Source: an uncultured Desulfobacteraceae bacterium
Lineage (GTDB): Bacteria; Desulfobacterota; Desulfobacteria; Desulfobacterales; UBA2174
Length of the DNA: 41,548 bases
Direction: 5' to 3'
NCBI GenBank assembly: GCA_937982505.1
Contig: CALJLV010000059.1
Location: 1 to 41,548 of the forward strand
The position numbers and the translations under genes were made by a program. The notes below the pieces were generated by a model that saw only the letters and a program-made list of their open reading frames with translations, had not been told where the DNA came from and did not search any database. Positions 8,559 to 14,887 of this stretch are shown piece by piece (positions within the stretch are counted from its first letter, which is position 1; the number at the start of each line of letters is the position of its first letter).

Positions 8559-9020
8559 ATGCGCGCCGTGATTCAACGTGTTTCCCAAAGCCAGGTAACG
8601 GTGGATGGCGCGGTGGTGGGCCGGATCGGCCCCGGCCTGATGGTCCTGCTGGGTGTGGCTCCGGACGACACCCCGGCCGACGCCCGGGACCTGGCCCACA
8701 AGATCGTTCATCTGCGCATCTTCGAGGACCGTGCCGGCAAGATGAACCGCAACCTGCTGGACTGCGGGGGCCAGGTGCTGGCGATTTCCCAGTTCACCCT
8801 CCTGGCCGACTGCCGCAAGGGAAGACGCCCCTCGTTCATCGGAGCGGCCCTGCCGGCGGTGGCCGAACCGCTCTACCGGGAATTCGTGGCGGCTCTGGAG
8901 CGCTTCGACGTCCAGGTGGAAACCGGCCGCTTCGGGGCCATGATGCAGGTTTCCCTGGTGAACGACGGGCCGGTGACCCTGATTCTGGAAACCCGGCCGG
9001 CACGCGAGGCGACCCCATGA
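8559..9020 (+). CDS. dtd: D-aminoacyl-tRNA deacylase
   Basis: Dtd hydrolyses D-amino acids (D-Tyr and others) and glycine mischarged on tRNA, keeping D-residues out of proteins. The 153-residue protein begins M-R-A-V-I-Q-R-V as family members do. It has the two active-site motifs at the dimer interface: S-Q-F-T-L in the middle and N-D-G-P-V-T near the end (the Gly-cisPro motif). A strong AAGGAG ribosome site precedes the ATG, directly after the repeat array. Its stop overlaps the dacB start (ATGA), so the two are translated together; both deal with D-amino acids, though in different compartments. Confidence 0.97.
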   Translation: MRAVIQRVSQSQVTVDGAVVGRIGPGLMVLLGVAPDDTPADARDLAHKIVHLRIFEDRAGKMNRNLLDCGGQVLAISQFTLLADCRKGRRPSFIGAALPAVAEPLYREFVAALERFDVQVETGRFGAMMQVSLVNDGPVTLILETRPAREATP

Positions 9021-10213
9021 AGGTTCGAGCGGCGTGGTGCCTGTGGCTCCTCGTCTGGCTGGCGGGGCCGGATCTCGTTCAGGCCGGTCCGGGGCTGCCG
9101 GCGCCTCTGGCGTCCCGGCTCGGGCCTGCCGACAGCCTGCTGGTGGTGGATGCCCGGGATCAGGTCCGCCTGCAGTGGCACCCGCAAACACCGCGCACCC
9201 CGGCCTCGGTGCTCAAGGTGCTCACGGCCCAGGTCGCCCTGGCGCATCTGGGCGCCGACCACCGTTTCGAAACCCACTTCTTCCAGGACGCGGCCGGTCA
9301 TCTCTACGTACGCGGCCACGGGGACCCGCTGCTGGTTTCCGAGGCCCTGGCCGCCGCGGCCCACCGCCTGGCCCCCCTTCTGGCGCCGGTGGGCGACCTG
9401 ATTCTGGACGCCGCCTATTTTGCCAGCCCCCTGACCATTCCCGGAGTGAGCGATTCGGCCAACCCCTACGATGCGCCCAACGGGGCCCTGTGCGCCAACT
9501 TCAACACCGTTCTGGTGGCCCGGGGCCCGGACGGGGCCTATATCAGCGCCGAACCCCAGACCCCCATGATCCCCTTCGTGGCCGAGCAGCTGGCCCGGCG
9601 TCGGCCCGCCGGCGGAAGGATGGTCCTGTCCCACGACGGCGAGGTGGCCACGCGCCACACCGGGCATCTGCTGGCCCACTTTCTGGCCCGGGAGGGCCGC
9701 GGCCCGGCCGGCCCCGTGCGCCTGGGCCCGGTCCCGGCCGATGCCCGTCTCCTGCTGCGCTGGGCCTCCCCCCATGATCTGTTCGAGGTGGTGCGGCGCA
9801 TGCTGGAGTTTTCCAGCAACTTCATCGCCAACCAGGTTCTCATCGCCGCCGCGGCCCGGGTTTATGGCCCCCCCGGAACCCTGGACAAGGCCGTGGGTCT
9901 GGCTGAAGGTTACGGCCGCCGAACCCTGGGATTGACCAGCCTGAAAATGGTGGAAGGATCGGGCATCGCCCGGGCCAACCGCCTCAGCGCGGTCGATCTG
10001 GTCACCCTGCTGAAGGTCTTCGCCCCCCACCGGGACCTCATGACGCGCCGGGACCGGGTCTGGTTCAAGACCGGAACCCTCTCCGGGGTCCAGTCCCGGG
10101 CCGGGTACATCCAGGGTGCCGACGGCGGATGGTACCGTTTCGCCCTGCTGATCAACACCCCTGGGCGCCGGGCCGACGAAGTGATCGAGGCCATGCTGCC
10201 CTTTCTGCCCTGA
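9017..10213 (+). CDS. dacB: D-alanyl-D-alanine carboxypeptidase, PBP4 type (family S13)
   Basis: A periplasmic penicillin-binding protein of family S13 that trims or cleaves peptidoglycan stem peptides. A signal peptide of about 23 residues ends near V-Q-A. All three active-site motifs are present: S-V-L-K at residues 64-67 (nucleophile Ser64, Lys67), S-S-N at 266-268 and K-T-G at 351-353. The protein is 398 residues, shorter than E. coli DacB (about 477), consistent with a smaller inserted domain between the first and second motifs. The start overlaps the dtd stop by four bases. The next gene is 144 bases downstream behind its own promoter. Confidence 0.93.
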   Translation: MKVRAAWCLWLLVWLAGPDLVQAGPGLPAPLASRLGPADSLLVVDARDQVRLQWHPQTPRTPASVLKVLTAQVALAHLGADHRFETHFFQDAAGHLYVRGHGDPLLVSEALAAAAHRLAPLLAPVGDLILDAAYFASPLTIPGVSDSANPYDAPNGALCANFNTVLVARGPDGAYISAEPQTPMIPFVAEQLARRRPAGGRMVLSHDGEVATRHTGHLLAHFLAREGRGPAGPVRLGPVPADARLLLRWASPHDLFEVVRRMLEFSSNFIANQVLIAAAARVYGPPGTLDKAVGLAEGYGRRTLGLTSLKMVEGSGIARANRLSAVDLVTLLKVFAPHRDLMTRRDRVWFKTGTLSGVQSRAGYIQGADGGWYRFALLINTPGRRADEVIEAMLPFLP

Positions 10214-10258
10214 ACCCCAGCAAGGGCGGGAGAACTTTCCGTACCTCGCCCGGATCGT

Positions 10259-10293
10259 TTGACAGCCAAGGGCTGATAGTGATAGTCTTTTTC
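10259..10293 (+). promoter_or_regulatory. Promoter with overlapping Fur-box-like sequence for the seleno-peptide operon
   Basis: TTGACA at 10259-10264 and GATAGT at 10281-10286, spaced by 16 bases, form a plausible sigma-70 promoter about 70 bases before the peptide ATG. Positions 10275-10293 match the classical 19-base E. coli Fur box at 15 of 19 positions by my hand alignment and cover the -10 element. Binding of Fur, or of the PerR-type regulator encoded at 22419-22862, would be expected to repress. The promoter is likely; the operator is tentative. Confidence 0.45.
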
Positions 10294-10357
10294 AATTCCA
10301 GCCAGCGGTATCATCGACTTTTTCCATCTCAACCAACGCCAACACAGGGGAGGCCCC

Positions 10358-10588
10358 ATGGACAGGGAGGATCTCAAGAAGTTTCTCGCCGGCCTGAGCA
10401 TCGCCGGGCTTTTGAGCATGGGCGGCGTTTCGGGCTGCACCGGCGCCGGCAGCGGCTGAGGAGGCGGCAAATCCGGTGCCGGCGGCACCGCCATCGAAAA
10501 ACCGGCCGGCAGCGGCTGAGGGGCAAGCAAATCCGGCGCCGTGAGCGCCCCAGATGCCCAGAAGCAACCCGGCAAGAGCGGCTGATAG
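10358..10588 (+). CDS. sbtA: Selenocysteine-containing RiPP precursor peptide (SbtA type), three in-frame UGA codons
   Basis: Read with UGA as selenocysteine (U), this gene encodes a 76-residue peptide ending at UAG (10586-10588). The start has a GGGGAGG ribosome site. The leader begins M-D-R-E-D-L-K-K-F-L-A-G-L-S-I-A-G-L-L and is followed by a Gly/Ser/Ala/Lys-rich core. UGA codons lie at 10457, 10517 and 10583 (residues 34, 54, 76), each preceded by Ser-Gly. Cys27 has the same Ser-Gly context, so the core has four S-G-(C/U) sites. UGA 1 and 2 sit in a 60-base near-duplication. Each UGA has a hairpin with its loop 20-25 bases downstream. A radical SAM maturase follows at 10679. From memory this matches the SbtA family of thio(seleno)oxazole precursors in sulfate reducers. 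Standard gene callers would stop at residue 33 and miss the gene. Confidence 0.85.
10474..10490 (+). promoter_or_regulatory. SECIS-like hairpin after UGA 1
   Basis: A perfect 7-bp stem (CGGTGCC with GGCACCG) closes a three-base GGC loop at 10481-10483. The loop lies 21-23 bases past the UGA at 10457-10459, within the spacing used by bacterial SECIS elements read by SelB. It is inside the coding sequence, so the codons used there are constrained. Confidence 0.65.
10535..10549 (+). promoter_or_regulatory. SECIS-like hairpin after UGA 2
   Basis: A 5-bp stem (GGCGC with GCGCC) closes a five-base loop, CGTGA, at 10540-10544. The loop lies 21-25 bases past the UGA at 10517-10519, the same spacing as for the first UGA, and includes a G-U pair of loop bases as in the E. 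coli fdhF element. Confidence 0.6.
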
Positions 10589-10597
10589 CCCCTCCTT

Positions 10598-10614
10598 GCA
10601 TGCCGGCGGCATGC
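10598..10614 (+). promoter_or_regulatory. SECIS-like hairpin after UGA 3, beyond the stop codon
   Basis: A perfect 7-bp stem (GCATGCC with GGCATGC) closes a GGC loop at 10605-10607, 20-22 bases past the UGA at 10583-10585. Loop and closing pairs are the same as in the first hairpin. The whole element lies after the UAG stop at 10586-10588, so it has no coding role there. This supports the third UGA being read as selenocysteine directly before termination. Confidence 0.65.
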
Positions 10615-10630
10615 CAACTGCCCATTTCAG

Positions 10631-10657
10631 GCCGGCCGCCCCGTTCGGGCGGCCGGC
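10631..10657 (+). terminator. Strong hairpin between precursor and maturase genes
   Basis: An 11-bp perfect GC-rich stem (10631-10641 with 10647-10657) closes a five-base loop. No run of T follows, so it is not a textbook intrinsic terminator. It lies 21 bases before the maturase ATG and could act as a partial terminator or RNA-stabilising element, making peptide mRNA more abundant than maturase mRNA. Confidence 0.5.
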
Positions 10658-10678
10658 GGCCAACATTCAAACGCCCCG

Positions 10679-12268
10679 ATGAAGTCCCTTCCCCCCGCCC
10701 TGCGCCGCGTCTATCCGGTGTGCGGCCGCCACCTGCCGCCGGAACTTACCGACGCGTTCATTTCCGGGGCCACGCGGGAAAACTTTCCCGCGCGCCTCGC
10801 CGAGCATCTTGAAGCCCTTGGCGGCCAGGCCTTCTTGCCGGATCTGGCACGCATCGAACAGGCCACGGAAGCGGCGCGCGCGGCCCCGGACCCTTGCGCA
10901 CGGGTCCTGCGGCCAATCCCCAATCCCACCCTCCAGGTGCTGCAAGTCGGCTATCGCGGGCTGCCGGAGATGGTTCACGGCCGGGAATCGGCACCGGCCG
11001 CCGGACGCGATGTGGTCCTGGTGTGGAAGGCTCCCGGCGACCCCGCGGTGAGGGCGGCCTCGGCCGCGGGCAGCGATCTGTTGGCTCTCAAAATCGTCTG
11101 TGAAGGACTGGACCACCGGGACACCGCCGCCCAAGGCGGGGTTCCCCTGGGGCATATTGAAAATGCGCTGTTTGCCGCCGCGGCGGCCGGCCTGGTGCTG
11201 GCACCGGCGTCGCGCATCGCCCGACCCGACGCCTGGGCCGACTCCCAAATGCCGCAACATCTCCTGGCATCGCGGGCCTTCACCCTCCAGTGGCACATCA
11301 CCCAGGCCTGCGATCTGAGTTGCCGGCACTGCTACGACCGCAGCGACCGCCAGACCATGCCCCTGGCACAGGCCATCGCCACCCTGGACCAGCTCTATGA
11401 TTTCTGCCGGCAGCAGCACGTGTACGGACAGGTCTCGTTCACGGGCGGCAATCCCCTGCTCTACCCCCACTTCGACACGGTCTATCGCCAGGCCGTCCAG
11501 CGCGGGCTGCTGACCGCCATTCTCGGCAACCCCGCGCCGCGCCGGCGCATCGAGTCGCTGTGCGCCATCCGCCCGCCCGAATTCTATCAGGTCAGCCTGG
11601 AGGGTCTCGCCGACCACAACGATCACATCCGGGGTCCGGGACATTTCGATCGCATGATGAAGTTTCTCGAGATGCTCGGCGATCTGGGGATTCATCGCGT
11701 GGTGATGCTGACCCTCACCGCTGCCAACATCCACCAGGTGCTGCCGCTGGCGGAACGCCTCGCAGGCCGGGTGGAGATGTTCACCTTCAACCGCCTCAGC
11801 CCCGTGGGCCAGGGCGCCAGTTTGCAGACCGCGCCCCCGGCGCGTTTTCGCCGGCTTCTGAGCGATTATCTGGAAGCCGCCCGAACCCGGTCCCACCTGG
11901 GATTCAAAGACAACCTTTTCAACATTCTGCGCGCCGAGCGGCAGGAGCCTTTTTTCGGGGGCTGCACCGGATTCGGCTGCGGGGCGGCCTTCAACTTCGT
12001 CAGCCTCCTGCCCGACGGCGAGGTGCATGCCTGCCGCAAGTTCCCCTCCCCCATCGGCCATCTCAAAAACCAGTCCCTTGCCGAGGCCTACGCATCGCCG
12101 GCGGCCGAACGCTACCGCCGTGGGCCGCCAGCCTGCACGGATTGCCGCCTGCGGCCGGTCTGCCGGGGCTGCATGGCCGTGGTCTACGGCCTGGGAAAGG
12201 ATCCCTTCACGGATCTGGACCCCTACTGCCCGGCGGTGCGCGGCGACGACCCTCTGTTGAGGAAGTGA
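10679..12268 (+). CDS. sbtM: Radical SAM/SPASM peptide maturase for the seleno-peptide (SbtM type)
   Basis: A 529-residue radical SAM enzyme, the likely modifier of the peptide encoded just upstream. The CX3CX2C cluster motif is C211, C215, C218 (A-C-D-L-S-C-R-H-C-Y), followed by a G-G-N-P-L segment. The C-terminus has eight cysteines typical of a SPASM domain with auxiliary clusters: C429, C434, C452, C486, C489, C495, C498 and C517. Residues about 83-180, before the core, look like a PqqD-type winged helix (strands, then helices ending A-A-A-G-L-V-L) and may be a built-in RiPP recognition element. No ribosome site is visible before the ATG. From memory it fits the selenobiotic/thio(seleno)oxazole maturase family; the exact bond made on the peptide is not deducible. 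The stop is one base from the next start. Confidence 0.88.
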   Translation: MKSLPPALRRVYPVCGRHLPPELTDAFISGATRENFPARLAEHLEALGGQAFLPDLARIEQATEAARAAPDPCARVLRPIPNPTLQVLQVGYRGLPEMVHGRESAPAAGRDVVLVWKAPGDPAVRAASAAGSDLLALKIVCEGLDHRDTAAQGGVPLGHIENALFAAAAAGLVLAPASRIARPDAWADSQMPQHLLASRAFTLQWHITQACDLSCRHCYDRSDRQTMPLAQAIATLDQLYDFCRQQHVYGQVSFTGGNPLLYPHFDTVYRQAVQRGLLTAILGNPAPRRRIESLCAIRPPEFYQVSLEGLADHNDHIRGPGHFDRMMKFLEMLGDLGIHRVVMLTLTAANIHQVLPLAERLAGRVEMFTFNRLSPVGQGASLQTAPPARFRRLLSDYLEAARTRSHLGFKDNLFNILRAERQEPFFGGCTGFGCGAAFNFVSLLPDGEVHACRKFPSPIGHLKNQSLAEAYASPAAERYRRGPPACTDCRLRPVCRGCMAVVYGLGKDPFTDLDPYCPAVRGDDPLLRK

Positions 12269-12269
12269 A

Positions 12270-13193
12270 ATGCCGCGCTTTATCCAAACCAACGGCAGAG
12301 TCCGCGACGCCCGCTCCGGCCTGGTGTGGCCGGCCGATGCGGCCCTGTCCGAATTTCCGCTGGATTGGGCCGAGGCCCTGGCCTTCGTCCGGGACCTGAA
12401 CCATTCGCGCTTCCAGGGCCATGACGACTGGCGGCTGCCCAACCGCCGGGAACTGTTCAGCCTGGTGAGCCATCAGGCGGTCAACCCGTGCATCGCGCCG
12501 CCGCACCCCTTCGTCAACGTGTTTCACGGCTACTACTGGACCGCCACCACCTGCGCCCGGCTGCCGGACCAGGCCTGGTACATCCATATGGGCGGCGCAC
12601 GGGTTTTCAAGGGGATGAAGCCCAATTCCTACATGCTCTGGCCCGTCCGGATCCCGGCGGGATCGGCGGCCCGCGTGCTGCGGACCGGGCAGCGGCGCTG
12701 CTACGGACCGAACGGCGACATCATCGGCTGTTCCGGCACGGGGCAGGACGGCGAGCTGTGCTCGGGGCTGGGATGGGACGAGCCGCGCTTTACCGAGGGC
12801 AAGGATCTGGTTCGCGACCGGGCCACCGGCCTGACCTGGCTCAAAGACGCCGATCTGCCGGGCGGCATGCGCGACTGGCCATCGGCCTTGGATTGGGTGC
12901 GGCGTCTGAACACCGAATCGGCCTTCGGGCATGACGACTGGCGGGTGCCGGAGATTCGCGAGCTGGAAGGCCTCGTCGACCTGGGCCGCCACACTCCGGC
13001 CCTGCCGGCGGGCCACCCCTTTGTCAACGTTCGGGACTTTTACTGGTCTTGCACCACCAGCCGCTACGACACCCGCTACGCCTGGGCGCTGTACCTGGTC
13101 GACGGGATGGTGGGCGTCGGCTACAAGCCCTTGCGGGAGTTTTACCTCTGGCCGGTACGAAGCAGTGCTCAACCGTCGCCTGCCCGCTCGTAG
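12270..13193 (+). CDS. Tandem DUF1566 (Lcl C-terminal-type) protein of the seleno-peptide operon
   Basis: A 307-residue protein made of two DUF1566 repeats, about residues 10-130 and 180-300. Each carries the pattern G-H-D-D-W-R-(L/V)-P, then a P-F-V-N-V segment, a Y-W-(T/S)-x-T-T segment and a final L-W-P-V-R. The linker holds a cysteine cluster (C-Y-G, G-C-S, L-C-S). There is no signal peptide, which is unusual since many DUF1566 proteins are exported. The start is one base after the maturase stop, with AGGAAG as ribosome site inside the end of the maturase gene, so the two are coupled. Function unknown; context suggests a partner in peptide maturation, binding or selenium handling. Confidence 0.8.
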   Translation: MPRFIQTNGRVRDARSGLVWPADAALSEFPLDWAEALAFVRDLNHSRFQGHDDWRLPNRRELFSLVSHQAVNPCIAPPHPFVNVFHGYYWTATTCARLPDQAWYIHMGGARVFKGMKPNSYMLWPVRIPAGSAARVLRTGQRRCYGPNGDIIGCSGTGQDGELCSGLGWDEPRFTEGKDLVRDRATGLTWLKDADLPGGMRDWPSALDWVRRLNTESAFGHDDWRVPEIRELEGLVDLGRHTPALPAGHPFVNVRDFYWSCTTSRYDTRYAWALYLVDGMVGVGYKPLREFYLWPVRSSAQPSPARS

Positions 13194-13282
13194 CGGTTTT
13201 GCTTCGGTCAATATAGTGACCTATAAATGAAAATAAGGCCGACGGTTTTCACTACCTCGTGGTGCTGTGCGAACACAGCGCT

Positions 13283-14524
13283 TCATCGTCCCCACAAGGT
13301 TGACAGCGGTGCCGCCCGAAGCCTTTCACCGAGCGGTAGATCTTCAGTGCCGTCGTACAATATCACCCCCAGCCGGAAAGCGTCGCCGGCAATGCTTGCC
13401 AGCCGCTTGAGGCCGCGCAGGTCATTCTGCCGGACGGTTGCGGCCGCCTTGATTTCGACACCGACCAGTTGCCCGGCCGCGTTTTCCACCACCACATCGA
13501 CTTCCACCTGATCGTGATCGCGGTAGTAGAACAGACGGTATGAATCGTCGGCAGTGGCGGCATGCTTGAGCAGCTCTCCGAAAACGAAGGTTTCCAGCAC
13601 CGCTCCGAAGCGCCTTCGATCCCGGGCGACATCCTCCGCCGCAAGATCCAGCAAGGTGGCCAGCAAACCGGAATCGATGAACTGGAGCTTGGGCGTTTTG
13701 ACGATCCGGCTGAGCCGGTTGCGCGCCCACACCTCGACCCGCTTGAGCAAAAACATCTGCTCGAAAACCCCCAGGTAGCGTGTCGCCGTCTTGCCATCCA
13801 ACCCGATCTGTCCACCCAGTTGCGCATAGTTGCACATCTGGCCGGCCATCTGGGCCAACGCGCGGGCAAAACGGGGCAGATGATCGAGCTTGACGACAGC
13901 GGCCACCTCGCGGACATCCCGCTGGATGATCGCAGCAAGGTATTGACGCGCCCAAACGGAACGCCTTCTGGCCGCGGCACGGACCACCGCTTCCGGATAG
14001 CCGCCGCGCAGCACCGTATTCACCAGATCATCGCCCGTTACAGCGGTAGCCGTTTCCGGCAACTCTCCGGCAAAGACGCTGTCGAGCCAATTGGTCGCCG
14101 TGCCCCTGATCTCGCTCTGCGCCAGCGGCAACAAGGTCAGGGTTTCCATACGGCCGGCCAGCGAATCGGCCACCGCGGGCATTACCATCAGATTGGCCGA
14201 CCCGGTCAACAAGAACCGCCCCGGCCGCCGGTCCGCATCCACGCTTTTCTTGATTGCCAGCAGAAGCTGCGGAGCGCGTTGGACCTCATCGATGACGGCG
14301 CGATCCAAGCCGCGCACCAGGCCCACCGGATCTTCGCGGGCGACCAGAAGCGTCATCTCATCATCAAGGGTCAAATAGCGCCGTTCAGGTCCCGCCAATT
14401 GACGTACCAGGGTGGTCTTGCCCGCCTGACGCGGACCGGCCAGCAACACCACCGGCGTGTCGGACAGGGCCGCGACGATACGAGGCCGGATGAGGCGGGG
14501 ATAAAGGGGGGAAGCGCCAGACAT
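13283..14524 (-). CDS. AAA (AAA_14) ATPase with DUF4143 domain
   Basis: A 413-residue protein of the widespread AAA_14 plus DUF4143 family, found scattered in bacterial and archaeal genomes and often horizontally moved; cellular role unclear. The Walker A motif G-P-R-Q-A-G-K-T-T lies at about residues 30-38. Walker B-like D-E-V-Q and a L-L-T-G-S-A-N sensor-like segment follow. The DUF4143 half has the nuclease-like E-V-D-V-V and E-I-K-A residues (about 350-375). No ribosome site precedes the ATG, and a TTGACA/TATTTT promoter puts the transcript start at or next to the ATG, so the mRNA may be leaderless. Codon use is less GC-extreme than the flanks. It sits between the seleno-peptide operon and a truncated oxidoreductase, suggesting insertion. 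Confidence 0.9.
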   Translation of the reverse strand: MSGASPLYPRLIRPRIVAALSDTPVVLLAGPRQAGKTTLVRQLAGPERRYLTLDDEMTLLVAREDPVGLVRGLDRAVIDEVQRAPQLLLAIKKSVDADRRPGRFLLTGSANLMVMPAVADSLAGRMETLTLLPLAQSEIRGTATNWLDSVFAGELPETATAVTGDDLVNTVLRGGYPEAVVRAAARRRSVWARQYLAAIIQRDVREVAAVVKLDHLPRFARALAQMAGQMCNYAQLGGQIGLDGKTATRYLGVFEQMFLLKRVEVWARNRLSRIVKTPKLQFIDSGLLATLLDLAAEDVARDRRRFGAVLETFVFGELLKHAATADDSYRLFYYRDHDQVEVDVVVENAAGQLVGVEIKAAATVRQNDLRGLKRLASIAGDAFRLGVILYDGTEDLPLGERLRAAPLSTLWGR

Positions 14525-14529
14525 GAAAA

Positions 14530-14558
14530 AAAATAGCGTGTGATTCGGAATGTGTCAA
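14530..14558 (-). promoter_or_regulatory. Promoter of the AAA/DUF4143 gene, leaderless type
   Basis: On the minus strand TTGACA (14558-14553) and TATTTT (14535-14530) are separated by 17 bases. A start site 6-7 bases after the -10 falls on the A of the ATG at 14524, and there is no ribosome site, so the message is probably leaderless. Confidence 0.55.
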
Positions 14559-14596
14559 CAGAAATTGCGGAAAACAAACCCGTTTAATCCGGATTT

Positions 14597-14824
14597 TTAT
14601 ACTCGACAATCCGGAATCCAGCATCGTTTGAATCGGAACAGCGGCGCGTAGGCTTCCAGGCGGTCAAAATCCACGACCCGGTTCTCGACTTTCGCCCCGG
14701 GGTGGTCTGCCGGCCGGCGGGTCAGCGTGACCACCCGGTGGATGTGACCCGCGGCGGCCAGCCGATCGGTCAGCGCCTTTCCCTCCAGACCGGTAGCCCC
14801 GATCACGACGGCCAGGCTGTTCAT
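14597..14824 (-). pseudogene. Truncated NAD(P)-binding oxidoreductase (HTATIP2/YbjT-like)
   Basis: The first 60 or so residues are the N-terminus of a Rossmann-fold oxidoreductase: the glycine motif G-A-T-G-L-E-G near residue 9, then V-V-T-L-T-R-R and V-V-D-F-D-R-L-E-A-Y. Relatives run to about 210 residues. Here similarity ends near residue 64 and the reading frame stops at residue 75. A good ribosome site (GAGGAGGG) remains before the ATG, so translation signals are intact. It is the last gene of the aspS-gatC/gatA/gatB direction. Just past its end lie two copies of AATCCGGA (14586-14593 and 14608-14615), possibly a scar of the event that placed the ATPase gene there. Confidence 0.65.
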
Positions 14825-14887
14825 GGCACCCTCCTCGTGGGCTGTTTTCGGGTGGGATCCTCGCAGGTCGCCAGAATCGAAAGGGAA

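Noticed and set aside
10358..10459. A 33-residue ORF ending at the first UGA of the peptide gene
   Set aside because: Coding character, Ser-Gly repeats and hairpins continue past the UGA to a UAG, so the UGA is better read as selenocysteine.
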